Part shown: positions 17,451 to 25,311 of the stretch, piece by piece | Layout of the letters: each line of letters begins with the position of its first letter | How positions within the stretch are numbered: the stretch's first letter is position 1 | Assembly: GCA_050633585.1 (NCBI GenBank) | Contig: JBOEGT010000057.1 | Coordinates: 1 to 64,000, forward strand | Direction of reading: 5' to 3' | DNA length: 64,000 nt | DNA from: CALKZN01 sp050633585 | Lineage (GTDB): Bacteria; Pseudomonadota; Gammaproteobacteria; Arenicellales; Arenicellaceae | Position numbers and translations under genes: made by a program | Notes under the pieces: generated by a model | The model's input: only the letters and a program-made list of their open reading frames with translations | Database searches by the model: none | Told to the model about the DNA's origin: nothing

Positions 17451-17810
17451 ATGAATTCTATAGAAATAAATAATATTTTAACTCAATATGGAATTGTTTT
17501 AGAAAAGGCTGATCGCGAATATATTTTAGGGACTATTAGTGCAAGTGATGACGATTCAGACATAATAAAAAAAGCTATTGCAATTCATTTTAAGAGTCAA
17601 CCTCAGCAAATATCAAAACTGTCTAAAGGGTTATCAATTAATGAATTTAAAGAAGAAATGAGATTAGTTAATCTGGAAAGAGATGTCTCTGAATTAAAGT
17701 CTGGCAAAATGACCGAATCTAAAGTTGCGTGGATATCAATATCTTCTTTAGCAGTTTTATGTTCAATAGTAGGTATATTGATACTTGTAGTTAAAAAAAT
17801 ATTCTTCTGA
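17451..17810 (+). CDS. Tail-anchored small membrane protein
   Basis: The 119-residue protein has a helical cytoplasmic part, probably a coiled coil about residues 65-85 (FKEEMRLVNLERDVSEL), and one C-terminal membrane segment (about 93-116) followed by KKIFF. It starts 11 bases after the HicA-like gene, so it is the last gene of the kinase operon. It could tether the complex to the membrane or be a membrane effector. Family not recognised. Confidence 0.6.
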   Translation: MNSIEINNILTQYGIVLEKADREYILGTISASDDDSDIIKKAIAIHFKSQPQQISKLSKGLSINEFKEEMRLVNLERDVSELKSGKMTESKVAWISISSLAVLCSIVGILILVVKKIFF

Positions 17811-17879
17811 ATAGAGAAAGGGCTGTTAAAAATTCCTATTAGGAAACTACAGTATTAACTCCTTAACCCTCGGCATAAT

Positions 17880-18077
17880 TTATTCTTGCTCGATGGACTT
17901 TTTACTGCACTTCTCTTTGACCTCATCATCCTGTTTTCCTCTTGTCCATCTACGCTCAAAAAGATTGCATTCTAGAGTTCCAATCTTATATTTATTATCA
18001 GATTGGGTAGGGTTGCTACTATTCATGTAAGCGTTATACCCTTCTTTATAAGCTGGATGTTTATTTGCTAAAAACAA
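17880..18077 (-). CDS. Small protein with ribosome modulation factor-like pattern
   Basis: The frame encodes about 65 residues: AYKEGYNAYM near the start, then GTLECNLFERRWTRG. This resembles the RMF/CrpP-type pattern of a Tyr-rich helix and a Cys-containing second helix with W and G. The only in-frame starter is TTG at 18077, without a ribosome site, so the gene may be truncated at its 5' end. RMF proteins promote ribosome dimerisation; a role here is inferred from pattern only. Confidence 0.4.
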   Translation of the reverse strand: MFLANKHPAYKEGYNAYMNSSNPTQSDNKYKIGTLECNLFERRWTRGKQDDEVKEKCSKKSIEQE

Positions 18078-18096
18078 TATTTTTTAATTAAACTTA

Positions 18097-19488
18097 TTAA
18101 TTTAAGGTAAATGAATCAGTTAATTCAATTTTCGCAATTAACTGATTCAAATCAAAATAAGTGTTAGCCCCCCCCGCAAAATGAAGAATGGCATTTATAC
18201 GGTCTTGCCAGCATACATCATCAATTGTGGTGGCTTTATCTTGATATGAATCAATCAAGGTTTCATGCTCGTGTTCGCTTAAATCACCTATCTTGGCTTG
18301 TATCAACTTACCTTCAAGAATAGCGCACACATGACTTTTTCTTCTAATATTATTAGGTACTATTTCTTTAAGCGTTTTAATTGCATTATTTGGTGGTGAA
18401 TCTTTTTTTATGTATTCAGAGTAGATATTTGGATATCTCTCTCTTAATATTGTTAAAAAAACCAATAAACAGATATTTAAACTTTCATTTTTTGAAGTTG
18501 TTAATATTATTAATTTAATTTTTGCTATAAATTGTTCAATATCTCTTAAAGAGAAATTTAACTGCATAGCGAATATATTAAAAATCTCCTGAAAATGTTT
18601 AGATTCATATTGATGGTCGCTGATAAATTTAGCTCTTTTTTCAAATTCGTTATCAAGATTGAAGTCTTTTAATAGTTGAAATATAAACTTTTCTAAACTT
18701 GGTTTGGGTAAGTCATATTCAATATCAATAAATCTTTTCAGATAACCAAATGAATCAAATTCATTTCCATAAATTGCCTTAACACTATGAGAAAGTTGTT
18801 CACGATCCATTGCCAAAACAAATACTAAACCATCTATATCAAATAAGTGCTTTATTCTCTCTAAAAGTTCAATGGCATATGTCGGTCTACATCTATCTAA
18901 CTCATCTATCAAAATGAATATTTTGTTATTTACCCCAATAGCCTCAGAAATGATTTCTTCAATATTTTTCCTAAATTCATCAATATGATTTTTTTCTTCT
19001 GAGTATTTATCAATTAAATCGTTTGCAAATTTTTCTGTAAGTTTTTCCGCTTCACCCTCAAGAGTTGCATCAATATCTAATAAGCCACCAGTGACTAATT
19101 TCGCACCAATAGGTATAGTTCTTTTTAATATGTGGCCACCAACTTTCATAGCTTTTTCAAGTAAATCGCTCTTCTCTTCATCATCACTTATTAAGCTTTT
19201 TAAAGCTGTATTCATTTCACCTAAAAAAACCAATAAAGGGTCTTCTGCAAAATCAGTTTCCCATGCGCTAAATTTGATTATCTGATCATCATTTTTCAAT
19301 TCGGCATTAAGCATTTCTAAAAAAGTTGTTTTACCTTCACCCCATGGTGCATTAATGGATAAAGTTATAGGGCTGGATATATTGCGTAAAAGTAAAGATA
19401 GGTTTTTAATATGCTCTTTTCTATCTAAACGGTCTTCTATATAAGGGCTTTTATCTGCAACTTGAATTTTATTTGCTTTGTAGTTCAA
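18097..19488 (-). CDS. KAP-family P-loop NTPase
   Basis: The 463-residue protein has Walker A NAPWGEGKTTF (Lys53), then a Walker B IFILIDELDRCRP (about residue 196) and a following AMDREQL, features of KAP NTPases. KAP proteins include PifA, which mediates phage exclusion. Many KAP members carry membrane helices inserted in the domain; here the stretch between Walker motifs (ILKRTIPIGAKLVTGGLL) is only weakly hydrophobic. It lies 20 bases from the large ATPase gene on the same strand. A defensive role is inferred from family. Confidence 0.8.
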   Translation of the reverse strand: MNYKANKIQVADKSPYIEDRLDRKEHIKNLSLLLRNISSPITLSINAPWGEGKTTFLEMLNAELKNDDQIIKFSAWETDFAEDPLLVFLGEMNTALKSLISDDEEKSDLLEKAMKVGGHILKRTIPIGAKLVTGGLLDIDATLEGEAEKLTEKFANDLIDKYSEEKNHIDEFRKNIEEIISEAIGVNNKIFILIDELDRCRPTYAIELLERIKHLFDIDGLVFVLAMDREQLSHSVKAIYGNEFDSFGYLKRFIDIEYDLPKPSLEKFIFQLLKDFNLDNEFEKRAKFISDHQYESKHFQEIFNIFAMQLNFSLRDIEQFIAKIKLIILTTSKNESLNICLLVFLTILRERYPNIYSEYIKKDSPPNNAIKTLKEIVPNNIRRKSHVCAILEGKLIQAKIGDLSEHEHETLIDSYQDKATTIDDVCWQDRINAILHFAGGANTYFDLNQLIAKIELTDSFTLN

Positions 19489-19508
19489 CTTTAAATACTC
19501 CTAAGTAA

Positions 19509-22262
19509 TCAAACCTTTTTAATTGAAGAGGCAATTACAGATGCAATTGCCTCTTTTCGTTCTTTTTGTTGTTCAGATGTTAGTTGTTTTTTTGAAACTT
19601 TGACCTTGAAACCATTTACTGTTTTTGTCGTTGTTTGTGCTTGAGCAATGCTCTCTAAATAATCAATAAAACCATCTGGGGTGAGATAATTAATCTTGCA
19701 ATGGTCATCCGTTGATATTTCTGTAATCACTGCATTTTGTATATTATTCAGATGAGTTTCGGAGTCAGAAATGACTAACACGGAATCAAAACCATCAAGG
19801 CATTTTTGTATATTTGAAACTTCGTGTTTTACTGAGGTGGTAACAGATATTTCTACAGCTATTTTCTTTTTTCCAAAAATAGCCACATCAACTCTGTCCA
19901 TATTCGGCAAGATATGTTCAATTTCAGCCTGCAAACCTTTTTCAATAGCAAGTTTCTGAATCAATGATTGAATATATTTATGTTTTGTTCCGCCCCTGCC
20001 TTTAATTGCAGGTTCACTAACATCTTCTAGTTTTGTTTCTTTGTGATTTGCGCTTTCAACTTGTTCAATGATTTCTGAGACGGTTGGCTTAGAACCTTCG
20101 AACTCTTTTAGTGGTTCACTAGTTCGCGTTTCTTGAAAATCTACAGCTTCTTCAACGACAGGCTCATTTTGTATAGCAATAGGTTCACTGATTTGTACCT
20201 TTGAAATATGGCGACAATATTTCTTTCTATTTGAATCAATTAACCGTTCAAAACAAACAGAAGACATCACTGGCTCTTTCTCTAGCAGGCCAAATGGCAC
20301 ATCAATAGTGACGGCAGAGTCAGTGACATTTTGCAGGTATAGAGAAAATTCAGCATGTGAGCCATCGTATTTTTTAACCTCCATTAACCGATCAGATGTT
20401 GTTTTCATTTCACCCGCCATTGTTTTGGCATCTTTGGAAGAAATACCACCAGTCAATTTAACTGATGTTGATGCCAATACCGATGCCCTGACTGATGAAG
20501 GAAGTTGGTCTAAATTTTGATGGAATAAATGAAAGCCGCATTTGTATTTTCTAACCTGATTGATAAGTTGATTAAACATGTCATCAACATATTCTTGCGC
20601 CTCATCTACATAAATGTGAAAACCTCTGCGATCATCTTCTTTGGTGATTGCAGCTCTTTTTAAGGCTGATTGAGTAAGCATGGCTATAAAAAACTTACCC
20701 ATGACCTCTGAGCCAATTTTTCCTAAAACCTGTTTTGATGTATTAATCAAAACAATCTTGCCTTCGTTCATTGCGTCGTACAGATTGACCTTATTTTCTG
20801 TTCCTGAAAACATGCGCTCTAATACTGAATTAGATAGAACAGCCCACAGACGATATAGAATTTGACTTTTAACCTGTTTAAATGATGAGGAATTAAACTG
20901 TGTTTGAAAAAATGCCTTGGCTGAACCATCTAATTTATTCATATATGGACGGAACTGTTCACCGTCCTCCATTAACTGCCTCAGTGTCTGTATAGAGGCG
21001 TTTGGTATCTCCATCATGAGTTTGGCTATATAGACGAACATTGTGCCTTGTCTGGCTGTTAAATCAGCTCCTAACAATGATGAAAAGATATAGGTGTATA
21101 GATCAACCGTATTGTTTGCTAGTATTTCTTTTTGTTTAAAATCTAATTCAACATCATCACTGTTTAATGCAAACAAATTTAGTGAGGTTGGATATTCAAC
21201 ATCAGAAGCATCTATTAAAACTAACTTGTCTGCTATATCAGGATTGTCTTCAGGTGACAGTCTGTTGTTAAGTAACAATTTTGAAATCAAGTCACCTTGG
21301 CTATCAATGACACAAAAACCTGTATTACTATTTAAATCATCTAATATCAGTTTCTGTAATAACTGCGTTTTGCCATGACCAGAGCCTGCCAATATATGAG
21401 CGTGTTCAAATCGTATTTCTTTAGGAATATGGAAAGGCAGTTTTTGAAGGAAGATGTTTGTAAATGGAGTCAGCCTAAAAAACTTCTCAATTACTTCATC
21501 AGGAGGCGTTCTCCTATATTCAGTTGGCATGGGGAATTGTTTGCCATAGTTTGCTGAATCAGATGGGTTTAGCCCCGCTGCTAATTGTCCATTAACAATG
21601 AATATGTCGCGTGTTTTATCAAACAGTTTTGTGTCGGTTAAATCCTCATTAAAAAACTCTACAAAGATGTTTTGAACCAATGCATAAACATCATCAAAAA
21701 GGTTCAATATATGAGTATCAAATGTTGCTCGTTTGTATTGATCAACTGGCTCTGCATCTTCTGAAATATCCGTGATGCAAGACTTAGGTAAATCACGAAA
21801 TATTTCATAAAAAATAGTGGTTAGAAAATTGATAAAGACGGTATAGACTTCTTCATCGTTGGAATACAATTCCAGCTTTTTTCGTAATTCTTTTTTTAAC
21901 TCTGCTTTTTCCGCGTGAGTATCTGGAATAAATATGTCAGGTGAAACGCCTGTTAAACCTTCATACTCAATGTATTTCAATACACAGTCCATCATAGACT
22001 GTGTTAATTGATTATCCAACGGTAGATTATTATTACCTGCTGCATCCATTGATGCTTTTGCCGCGACATAGAATATATCTATCTGTGATAGATGTTCTGT
22101 TTCTGAGTAAACAGTAGTTACATGACTGATAAGGTCAGTAACTTCTTTGTCCGCAGGTTTTGACTTTCTTGATTTAGCCGTTTTTCCAGTAGATGCAAAA
22201 ACCGTACCTAGAAAGCCCAAAATCTTCTGACCAAATCTGTATCCCTCCCAAAACTCCTTCAT
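19509..22262 (-). CDS. Large VirD4/HerA-like ATPase with C-terminal nuclease-like domain
   Basis: The 917-residue protein has Walker A LAGSGHGKTQLLQ (about residue 295), VIDSQGDLISK, Walker B IYVDEAQEYV (about 554) and an arginine-finger-type ASTSVKLTGG, as in type IV coupling proteins. It lacks strong N-terminal membrane helices. A roughly 40-residue disordered acidic linker leads to a C-terminal domain about 770-870 with MDRVDVAIFGKKKIAVEIS, resembling a PD-(D/E)xK nuclease core in which the usual lysine is Ser. It follows the small gene at 22263 directly. Role may be DNA transfer or DNA-targeting defence. Confidence 0.75.
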   Translation of the reverse strand: MKEFWEGYRFGQKILGFLGTVFASTGKTAKSRKSKPADKEVTDLISHVTTVYSETEHLSQIDIFYVAAKASMDAAGNNNLPLDNQLTQSMMDCVLKYIEYEGLTGVSPDIFIPDTHAEKAELKKELRKKLELYSNDEEVYTVFINFLTTIFYEIFRDLPKSCITDISEDAEPVDQYKRATFDTHILNLFDDVYALVQNIFVEFFNEDLTDTKLFDKTRDIFIVNGQLAAGLNPSDSANYGKQFPMPTEYRRTPPDEVIEKFFRLTPFTNIFLQKLPFHIPKEIRFEHAHILAGSGHGKTQLLQKLILDDLNSNTGFCVIDSQGDLISKLLLNNRLSPEDNPDIADKLVLIDASDVEYPTSLNLFALNSDDVELDFKQKEILANNTVDLYTYIFSSLLGADLTARQGTMFVYIAKLMMEIPNASIQTLRQLMEDGEQFRPYMNKLDGSAKAFFQTQFNSSSFKQVKSQILYRLWAVLSNSVLERMFSGTENKVNLYDAMNEGKIVLINTSKQVLGKIGSEVMGKFFIAMLTQSALKRAAITKEDDRRGFHIYVDEAQEYVDDMFNQLINQVRKYKCGFHLFHQNLDQLPSSVRASVLASTSVKLTGGISSKDAKTMAGEMKTTSDRLMEVKKYDGSHAEFSLYLQNVTDSAVTIDVPFGLLEKEPVMSSVCFERLIDSNRKKYCRHISKVQISEPIAIQNEPVVEEAVDFQETRTSEPLKEFEGSKPTVSEIIEQVESANHKETKLEDVSEPAIKGRGGTKHKYIQSLIQKLAIEKGLQAEIEHILPNMDRVDVAIFGKKKIAVEISVTTSVKHEVSNIQKCLDGFDSVLVISDSETHLNNIQNAVITEISTDDHCKINYLTPDGFIDYLESIAQAQTTTKTVNGFKVKVSKKQLTSEQQKERKEAIASVIASSIKKV

Positions 22263-22634
22263 TTAATCAATGTCTATAACTTGTTCACCTTCAAAGTTAG
22301 CCATTGCTTCTAGTAAGTTTTTGAGATTTTGACAGGATGCTTTTACTTGATCCTCCACAGCCATGATTTCCATAAAATCCTTACACTCAATCACACGACC
22401 ATTGGTTAAGTCAGAGACCCTGATAATTGTAGATGTAGCAATTTCTTTTAGCATACTTAATGTAGATTGAGCTGATTGGTCAGCATTGGAATAAATGACT
22501 TCATTAGTCATTTTGTAATGATTTAAGTTGTCTTTTTCTTCATCAGTAAAGTCACCTCTGAAATCTATTGAAAAAGCAATTTTTCCACCCATCATTCCAG
22601 CCTTTTTTTGGCTTTTGTTTAGTATCAACTTCAT
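22263..22634 (-). CDS. Small protein partner of the large ATPase
   Basis: From ATG 22634 (AAAGGAGA upstream) the protein has 123 residues; a longer form from 22664 is less likely. The N terminus is basic, the rest acidic and helical (VEDQVKASCQNLKNLLEAM). Its stop is immediately followed by the ATPase start, and its first 28 codons overlap the csrA-like gene in another frame. Unknown function; its position suggests an accessory to the ATPase. Confidence 0.6.
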   Translation of the reverse strand: MKLILNKSQKKAGMMGGKIAFSIDFRGDFTDEEKDNLNHYKMTNEVIYSNADQSAQSTLSMLKEIATSTIIRVSDLTNGRVIECKDFMEIMAVEDQVKASCQNLKNLLEAMANFEGEQVIDID

Positions 22635-22806
22635 TGTTATCTCCTTTTGTATTGAGCAATTCACTTCTTAAAATAGAAACATCATTAGGCGCATCAAAGC
22701 CTAATTGAAACTTACTACCTAAAACATTTACTACTGATACTGCAACTTCCGTACTGCCTACTGTGATGATTACTTCTTCATCTAATTTCCTTGTTAAAAC
22801 TAACAT
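22552..22806 (-). CDS. csrA: CsrA-family RNA-binding regulator
   Basis: The 84-residue protein starts MLVLTRKLDEEVII and continues to FDAPNDVSILRSEL, the full CsrA core of about 50 residues. The RNA-contact residues Leu4, Arg6 and the Arg of ILRSE are present. CsrA binds GGA-bearing leaders and changes translation and stability of mRNAs. The C-terminal extension (about 30 residues) overlaps the next gene by 83 bases. A strong ribosome site (AAGGAG) precedes ATG. CsrA homologues on mobile elements may tune the host or the element's own genes. The gene symbol is a family name, not a claim of orthology with the host csrA. Confidence 0.9.
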   Translation of the reverse strand: MLVLTRKLDEEVIITVGSTEVAVSVVNVLGSKFQLGFDAPNDVSILRSELLNTKGDNNEVDTKQKPKKGWNDGWKNCFFNRFQR

Positions 22807-22874
22807 AATGACTCCTTGTCTTTATTTGTTTTAAGGTAATTTAAATTAACCTATACTAATTTGCAAATCATAAA

Positions 22875-23555
22875 TTATTGGACTCCCATGCCATTATTAT
22901 TGATTATATGCACAAGAGCATTAACAACTTTTGAAGCAACATCAAACTGGTTGTTTAAATATTTAGGTTCTATTTCAATTTCATAACTACTTATGGTCAA
23001 CCCTGATTCATGTTTTACGATTTCTTTGAGTTTTTTTAAGTTGCTGTCACTTATTTGCCCTTTAATACCACCAGTATGAACTAATACATTTCTTATTTCT
23101 CTCATGCGCTTAATGCTTGTCCAAACTTCTTGGTCAAAATTAAGATCAATCTCTAATATGTGTGAAAAATACTTTTTCCATCTTTTTTCTGGGCTTCTTG
23201 CAGCTATATCTTTTAAAGCTAACTGTTTATTTTTTTCTTTTCTTAAAAACTCTGAAGCAGAAAAAAAAGACGATTCTATTAACCCATAAATTGATGTCAG
23301 TATTTGCTCTCTTAAAATTTGTGAAAATTTATCTTCAAAAGTATATTCAATTGATGAAATCATAATTTCATGAAGTTGATCTTTTTTACTTACTCCCTCT
23401 TGTGACATCCACTCATCAAAATTTTCCTTATATTCTGTATTAAGTTTCACTAACTGACCTTCCATTTCCTTGTGATAATCAGTTAAGTACTTTAAATGGT
23501 TTTCTAATTCAAAAGATAGTGCATTGAATGTGAACCCTGTTGGAAGTTTGACCAT
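22875..23555 (-). CDS. HEPN-like helical protein
   Basis: The 226-residue, mostly helical protein contains REIRNVLVHTGG, an R-x4-H motif typical of HEPN domains, about residue 150-155. HEPN proteins often are RNases in toxin-antitoxin and defence systems; the flanking residues fit the family, and the Arg and His are intact. No antitoxin-like partner is obvious. It lies upstream of csrA on the same strand and downstream of the membrane protein at 23585. The nuclease role is inferred. Confidence 0.6.
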   Translation of the reverse strand: MVKLPTGFTFNALSFELENHLKYLTDYHKEMEGQLVKLNTEYKENFDEWMSQEGVSKKDQLHEIMISSIEYTFEDKFSQILREQILTSIYGLIESSFFSASEFLRKEKNKQLALKDIAARSPEKRWKKYFSHILEIDLNFDQEVWTSIKRMREIRNVLVHTGGIKGQISDSNLKKLKEIVKHESGLTISSYEIEIEPKYLNNQFDVASKVVNALVHIINNNGMGVQ

Positions 23556-23584
23556 AATTTATATTAATCTAGGGCTGTAGTATT

Positions 23585-24508
23585 TCAATCTACAATCTCA
23601 AAAAATGCTTCACCAATAACTTCGCCTCTTCGGAAGATATTCCCTTCATTATAAAACCGAATTTGATATTCTCCAGCTTCAAGACCACCAATTGTTTTTA
23701 TGAATGTTGAGGCATATTTAAAATCTTTACTAAATACTCTATCCCATCGCTTTTTTGACTTAAGAAAAAACTCTCTTTGTCTGTACCAATATAGATAAAA
23801 AGTATCATCTTCAACAAGCACATCACTTTCAAAGCTAATATTCACTTCTTCAATGCCATATTTAAAAACATTTTGATTTTTTAAGCATTGATTCAGTTTT
23901 TCACTGAAGTCTTCTTCAGCGCAAAACTGGATGTTAGAAAACTTATCTAGCAGTCTTTCTGCTTCTCTTTCTTTAAAGTCAAGGTAGAGAACATCGTTGT
24001 AGAGAAATAAAACGGAGGCAGTAATTAAACCAGCAAAAACCAGTACACTTTTTAGCCCAACAGTTGAGCCTTTGCTTTTCTTTTTTCCTGATAGAAAGGG
24101 TTTACTCTTGCTGATTCTGGTACTGACTATGTCAAAAGCTTCTTTTCTTTTATCGGGAAAAGATTCTATTTCAAAGTAATCATTTCTTTGCTTTTTTATC
24201 TCTACAGCAGGTTGAATATTATTAGCACTTTTTTTCAGTACATGCGCCCATTGTTTTTCATATTCCTCTCCAGTTGTCAGGCAAATAATTAATTTGTCTA
24301 AATCAGTTTTTGTAATTGTATTTCCATGACCCCAATTTTTTACTTTGACATAAGAGCCTTCATTTGGATCAAATTCTTTAGAAAGCTCTACAAGAGTCCA
24401 AGGAGAATTTCCAACATCATCTTTTCCTAAACCCAGTTTAACGCAAACATCAAAAACTAGTCCAAAAGACCATTCTAATGATTCTATTGGTGGAGGTAAT
24501 CCGTACAT
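23585..24508 (-). CDS. Membrane-anchored protein of unknown function
   Basis: The 307-residue protein has a soluble N-terminal part (about 1-145), a single membrane segment about 150-172 (VLVFAGLITASVLFLYN) and an outer part of about 130 residues with two cysteines that looks like a beta-rich domain. It ends 29 bases before the HEPN-like gene, so the two may be a pair. No family recognised. Possibly a sensor and anchor for a toxin. Confidence 0.55.
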   Translation of the reverse strand: MYGLPPPIESLEWSFGLVFDVCVKLGLGKDDVGNSPWTLVELSKEFDPNEGSYVKVKNWGHGNTITKTDLDKLIICLTTGEEYEKQWAHVLKKSANNIQPAVEIKKQRNDYFEIESFPDKRKEAFDIVSTRISKSKPFLSGKKKSKGSTVGLKSVLVFAGLITASVLFLYNDVLYLDFKEREAERLLDKFSNIQFCAEEDFSEKLNQCLKNQNVFKYGIEEVNISFESDVLVEDDTFYLYWYRQREFFLKSKKRWDRVFSKDFKYASTFIKTIGGLEAGEYQIRFYNEGNIFRRGEVIGEAFFEIVD

Positions 24509-24618
24509 TTAATGAGATCCAAATTTCAATTTATTAATAATAGAATATACATTCAACAGAAGCCAAGGACAAAAAAATGACCAAAAAATGACTGTGTGTT
24601 TTATGCTTTTTAACTAAT

Positions 24619-24658
24619 CTTTTTCATAAATATTACATGCAAAATATTTATGAAAAAG
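24619..24658. repeat. 16-bp perfect inverted repeat overlapping a start codon
   Basis: CTTTTTCATAAATATT (24619-24634) and its exact complement (24643-24658) are separated by 8 bases. The ATG of the 24650-24793 ORF lies in the right arm. It may be an operator bound by a dimeric regulator or, in RNA, a hairpin hiding the start. Confidence 0.75.
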
Positions 24659-24793
24659 AAATCAGACAAAAAAGAAATTGTTTCTTCTGGTACTAAAAAA
24701 GAAAAAACATATATTGTTGAAATCGCACTTCCAAACTCAAAAAAAGTATTAGTTGAGGTGACTGTTCTTGATTCAATCAAGAAGAAAAATTAG
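24650..24793 (+). CDS. 47-residue basic protein, unknown
   Basis: The short frame starts MKKKSDKKEIVSS and ends with KKKN, with 15 lysines. A core segment (EKTYIVEIALPNSKKVLVEV) looks beta-rich. The start lies within an inverted repeat. It runs convergently into the helix-turn-helix gene with a 17-base overlap. It could be a real small regulator or a chance frame; size and lysine content do not settle it. Confidence 0.45.
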   Translation: MKKKSDKKEIVSSGTKKEKTYIVEIALPNSKKVLVEVTVLDSIKKKN

Positions 24794-25301
24794 GTGACTG
24801 TCTAACTCCATATCTATACAAAACAGGGGTAATGTTTTTGTATCTGTTTTTTGTATAAACAATCCCTGTTTTTTGTTTTACGAACGCTAATATTTTCTCC
24901 AAAACATCAATGTGACAAAGGAAGTTGTCATCTTCTAATCGTGCAATTGTTTTAGGACATGTGCCAATCTCTCTACCCACTTCTTCTCTTGAATATCCAG
25001 ACCATGAACGGATTAGTTTTAAGTGTTGTCCAAAGTTTTGAGGGTAAGAGTCAATTGGACAGTAACCAAGGAAGTTAGCAATTAGAGGATATTTTTTCTC
25101 TTGGATTCTTTTAGGTGGTTCTTGTTCCCAGCGTAAAGCAGTCTGTTTTGTTATTCCAATAGCCTCACATACTTGGTTTAGAGTAAGGTTATTGTCTAAC
25201 TGTTTTTTACGAATATGTTCACCTAAAGTTTGTGGTTGTTCGTAATATCTGTTGTAAACACTGACTCTATGGCAAAAATGCAGGGGCACAGAAAGCGTCA
25301 C
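24777..25301 (-). CDS. Double helix-turn-helix protein at the island end
   Basis: The 174-residue protein has two XRE-like helix-turn-helix regions: LTLNQVCEAIGITKQTALRWE (split about residues 39-59) and YSREEVGREIGTCPKTIARLE (about 98-118), preceded by TLGEHIRKK. The gene starts with GTG at 25301, which overlaps the TGA of the truncated comEA leader (bases GTGA). The frame continues upstream across attR. If the island ends are joined, it fuses to the recombinase at 1-1482. It thus looks like a C-terminal part of that recombinase, separated by integration, and could act as an excision or lysogeny-type regulator. Confidence 0.75.
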   Translation of the reverse strand: MTLSVPLHFCHRVSVYNRYYEQPQTLGEHIRKKQLDNNLTLNQVCEAIGITKQTALRWEQEPPKRIQEKKYPLIANFLGYCPIDSYPQNFGQHLKLIRSWSGYSREEVGREIGTCPKTIARLEDDNFLCHIDVLEKILAFVKQKTGIVYTKNRYKNITPVLYRYGVRQSPNFSS

Positions 25302-25311
25302 AAATGAACGA
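25292..25311. other. attR of the island
   Basis: AAAGCGTCACAAATG (25292-25306) is the inverted copy of the attL arm; two bases later comes the shared core CGA (25309-25311), then host comEA sequence. See attL for the reasoning. Confidence 0.75.

Larger units (their letters stand above)
20..25311. mobile_element. Integrative genomic island inserted in a comEA-like gene, bounded by serine-recombinase att sites
   Basis: Both ends carry CATTTGTGACGCTTT in inverted orientation (24-38 on the plus strand, 25292-25306 on the minus strand), each bordered outward by a common CGA (20-22, 25309-25311). Removing everything between one CGA copy and the other restores an open comEA-like frame across the junction. 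A large serine recombinase gene lies against the left end. The interior is more AT-rich than the chromosome and encodes regulators, P-loop ATPases and candidate defence genes. No relaxase or conjugation channel is recognisable, so self-transfer is unlikely. That this is an integrated element is well supported; its ability to excise is inferred. Confidence 0.85.

Noticed and set aside
24..25306. Inverted terminal repeats as a sign of a DDE transposon
   Set aside because: No DDE transposase is encoded, no duplicated target of 5-9 bases exists, and a serine recombinase with palindromic attP explains the arms better.
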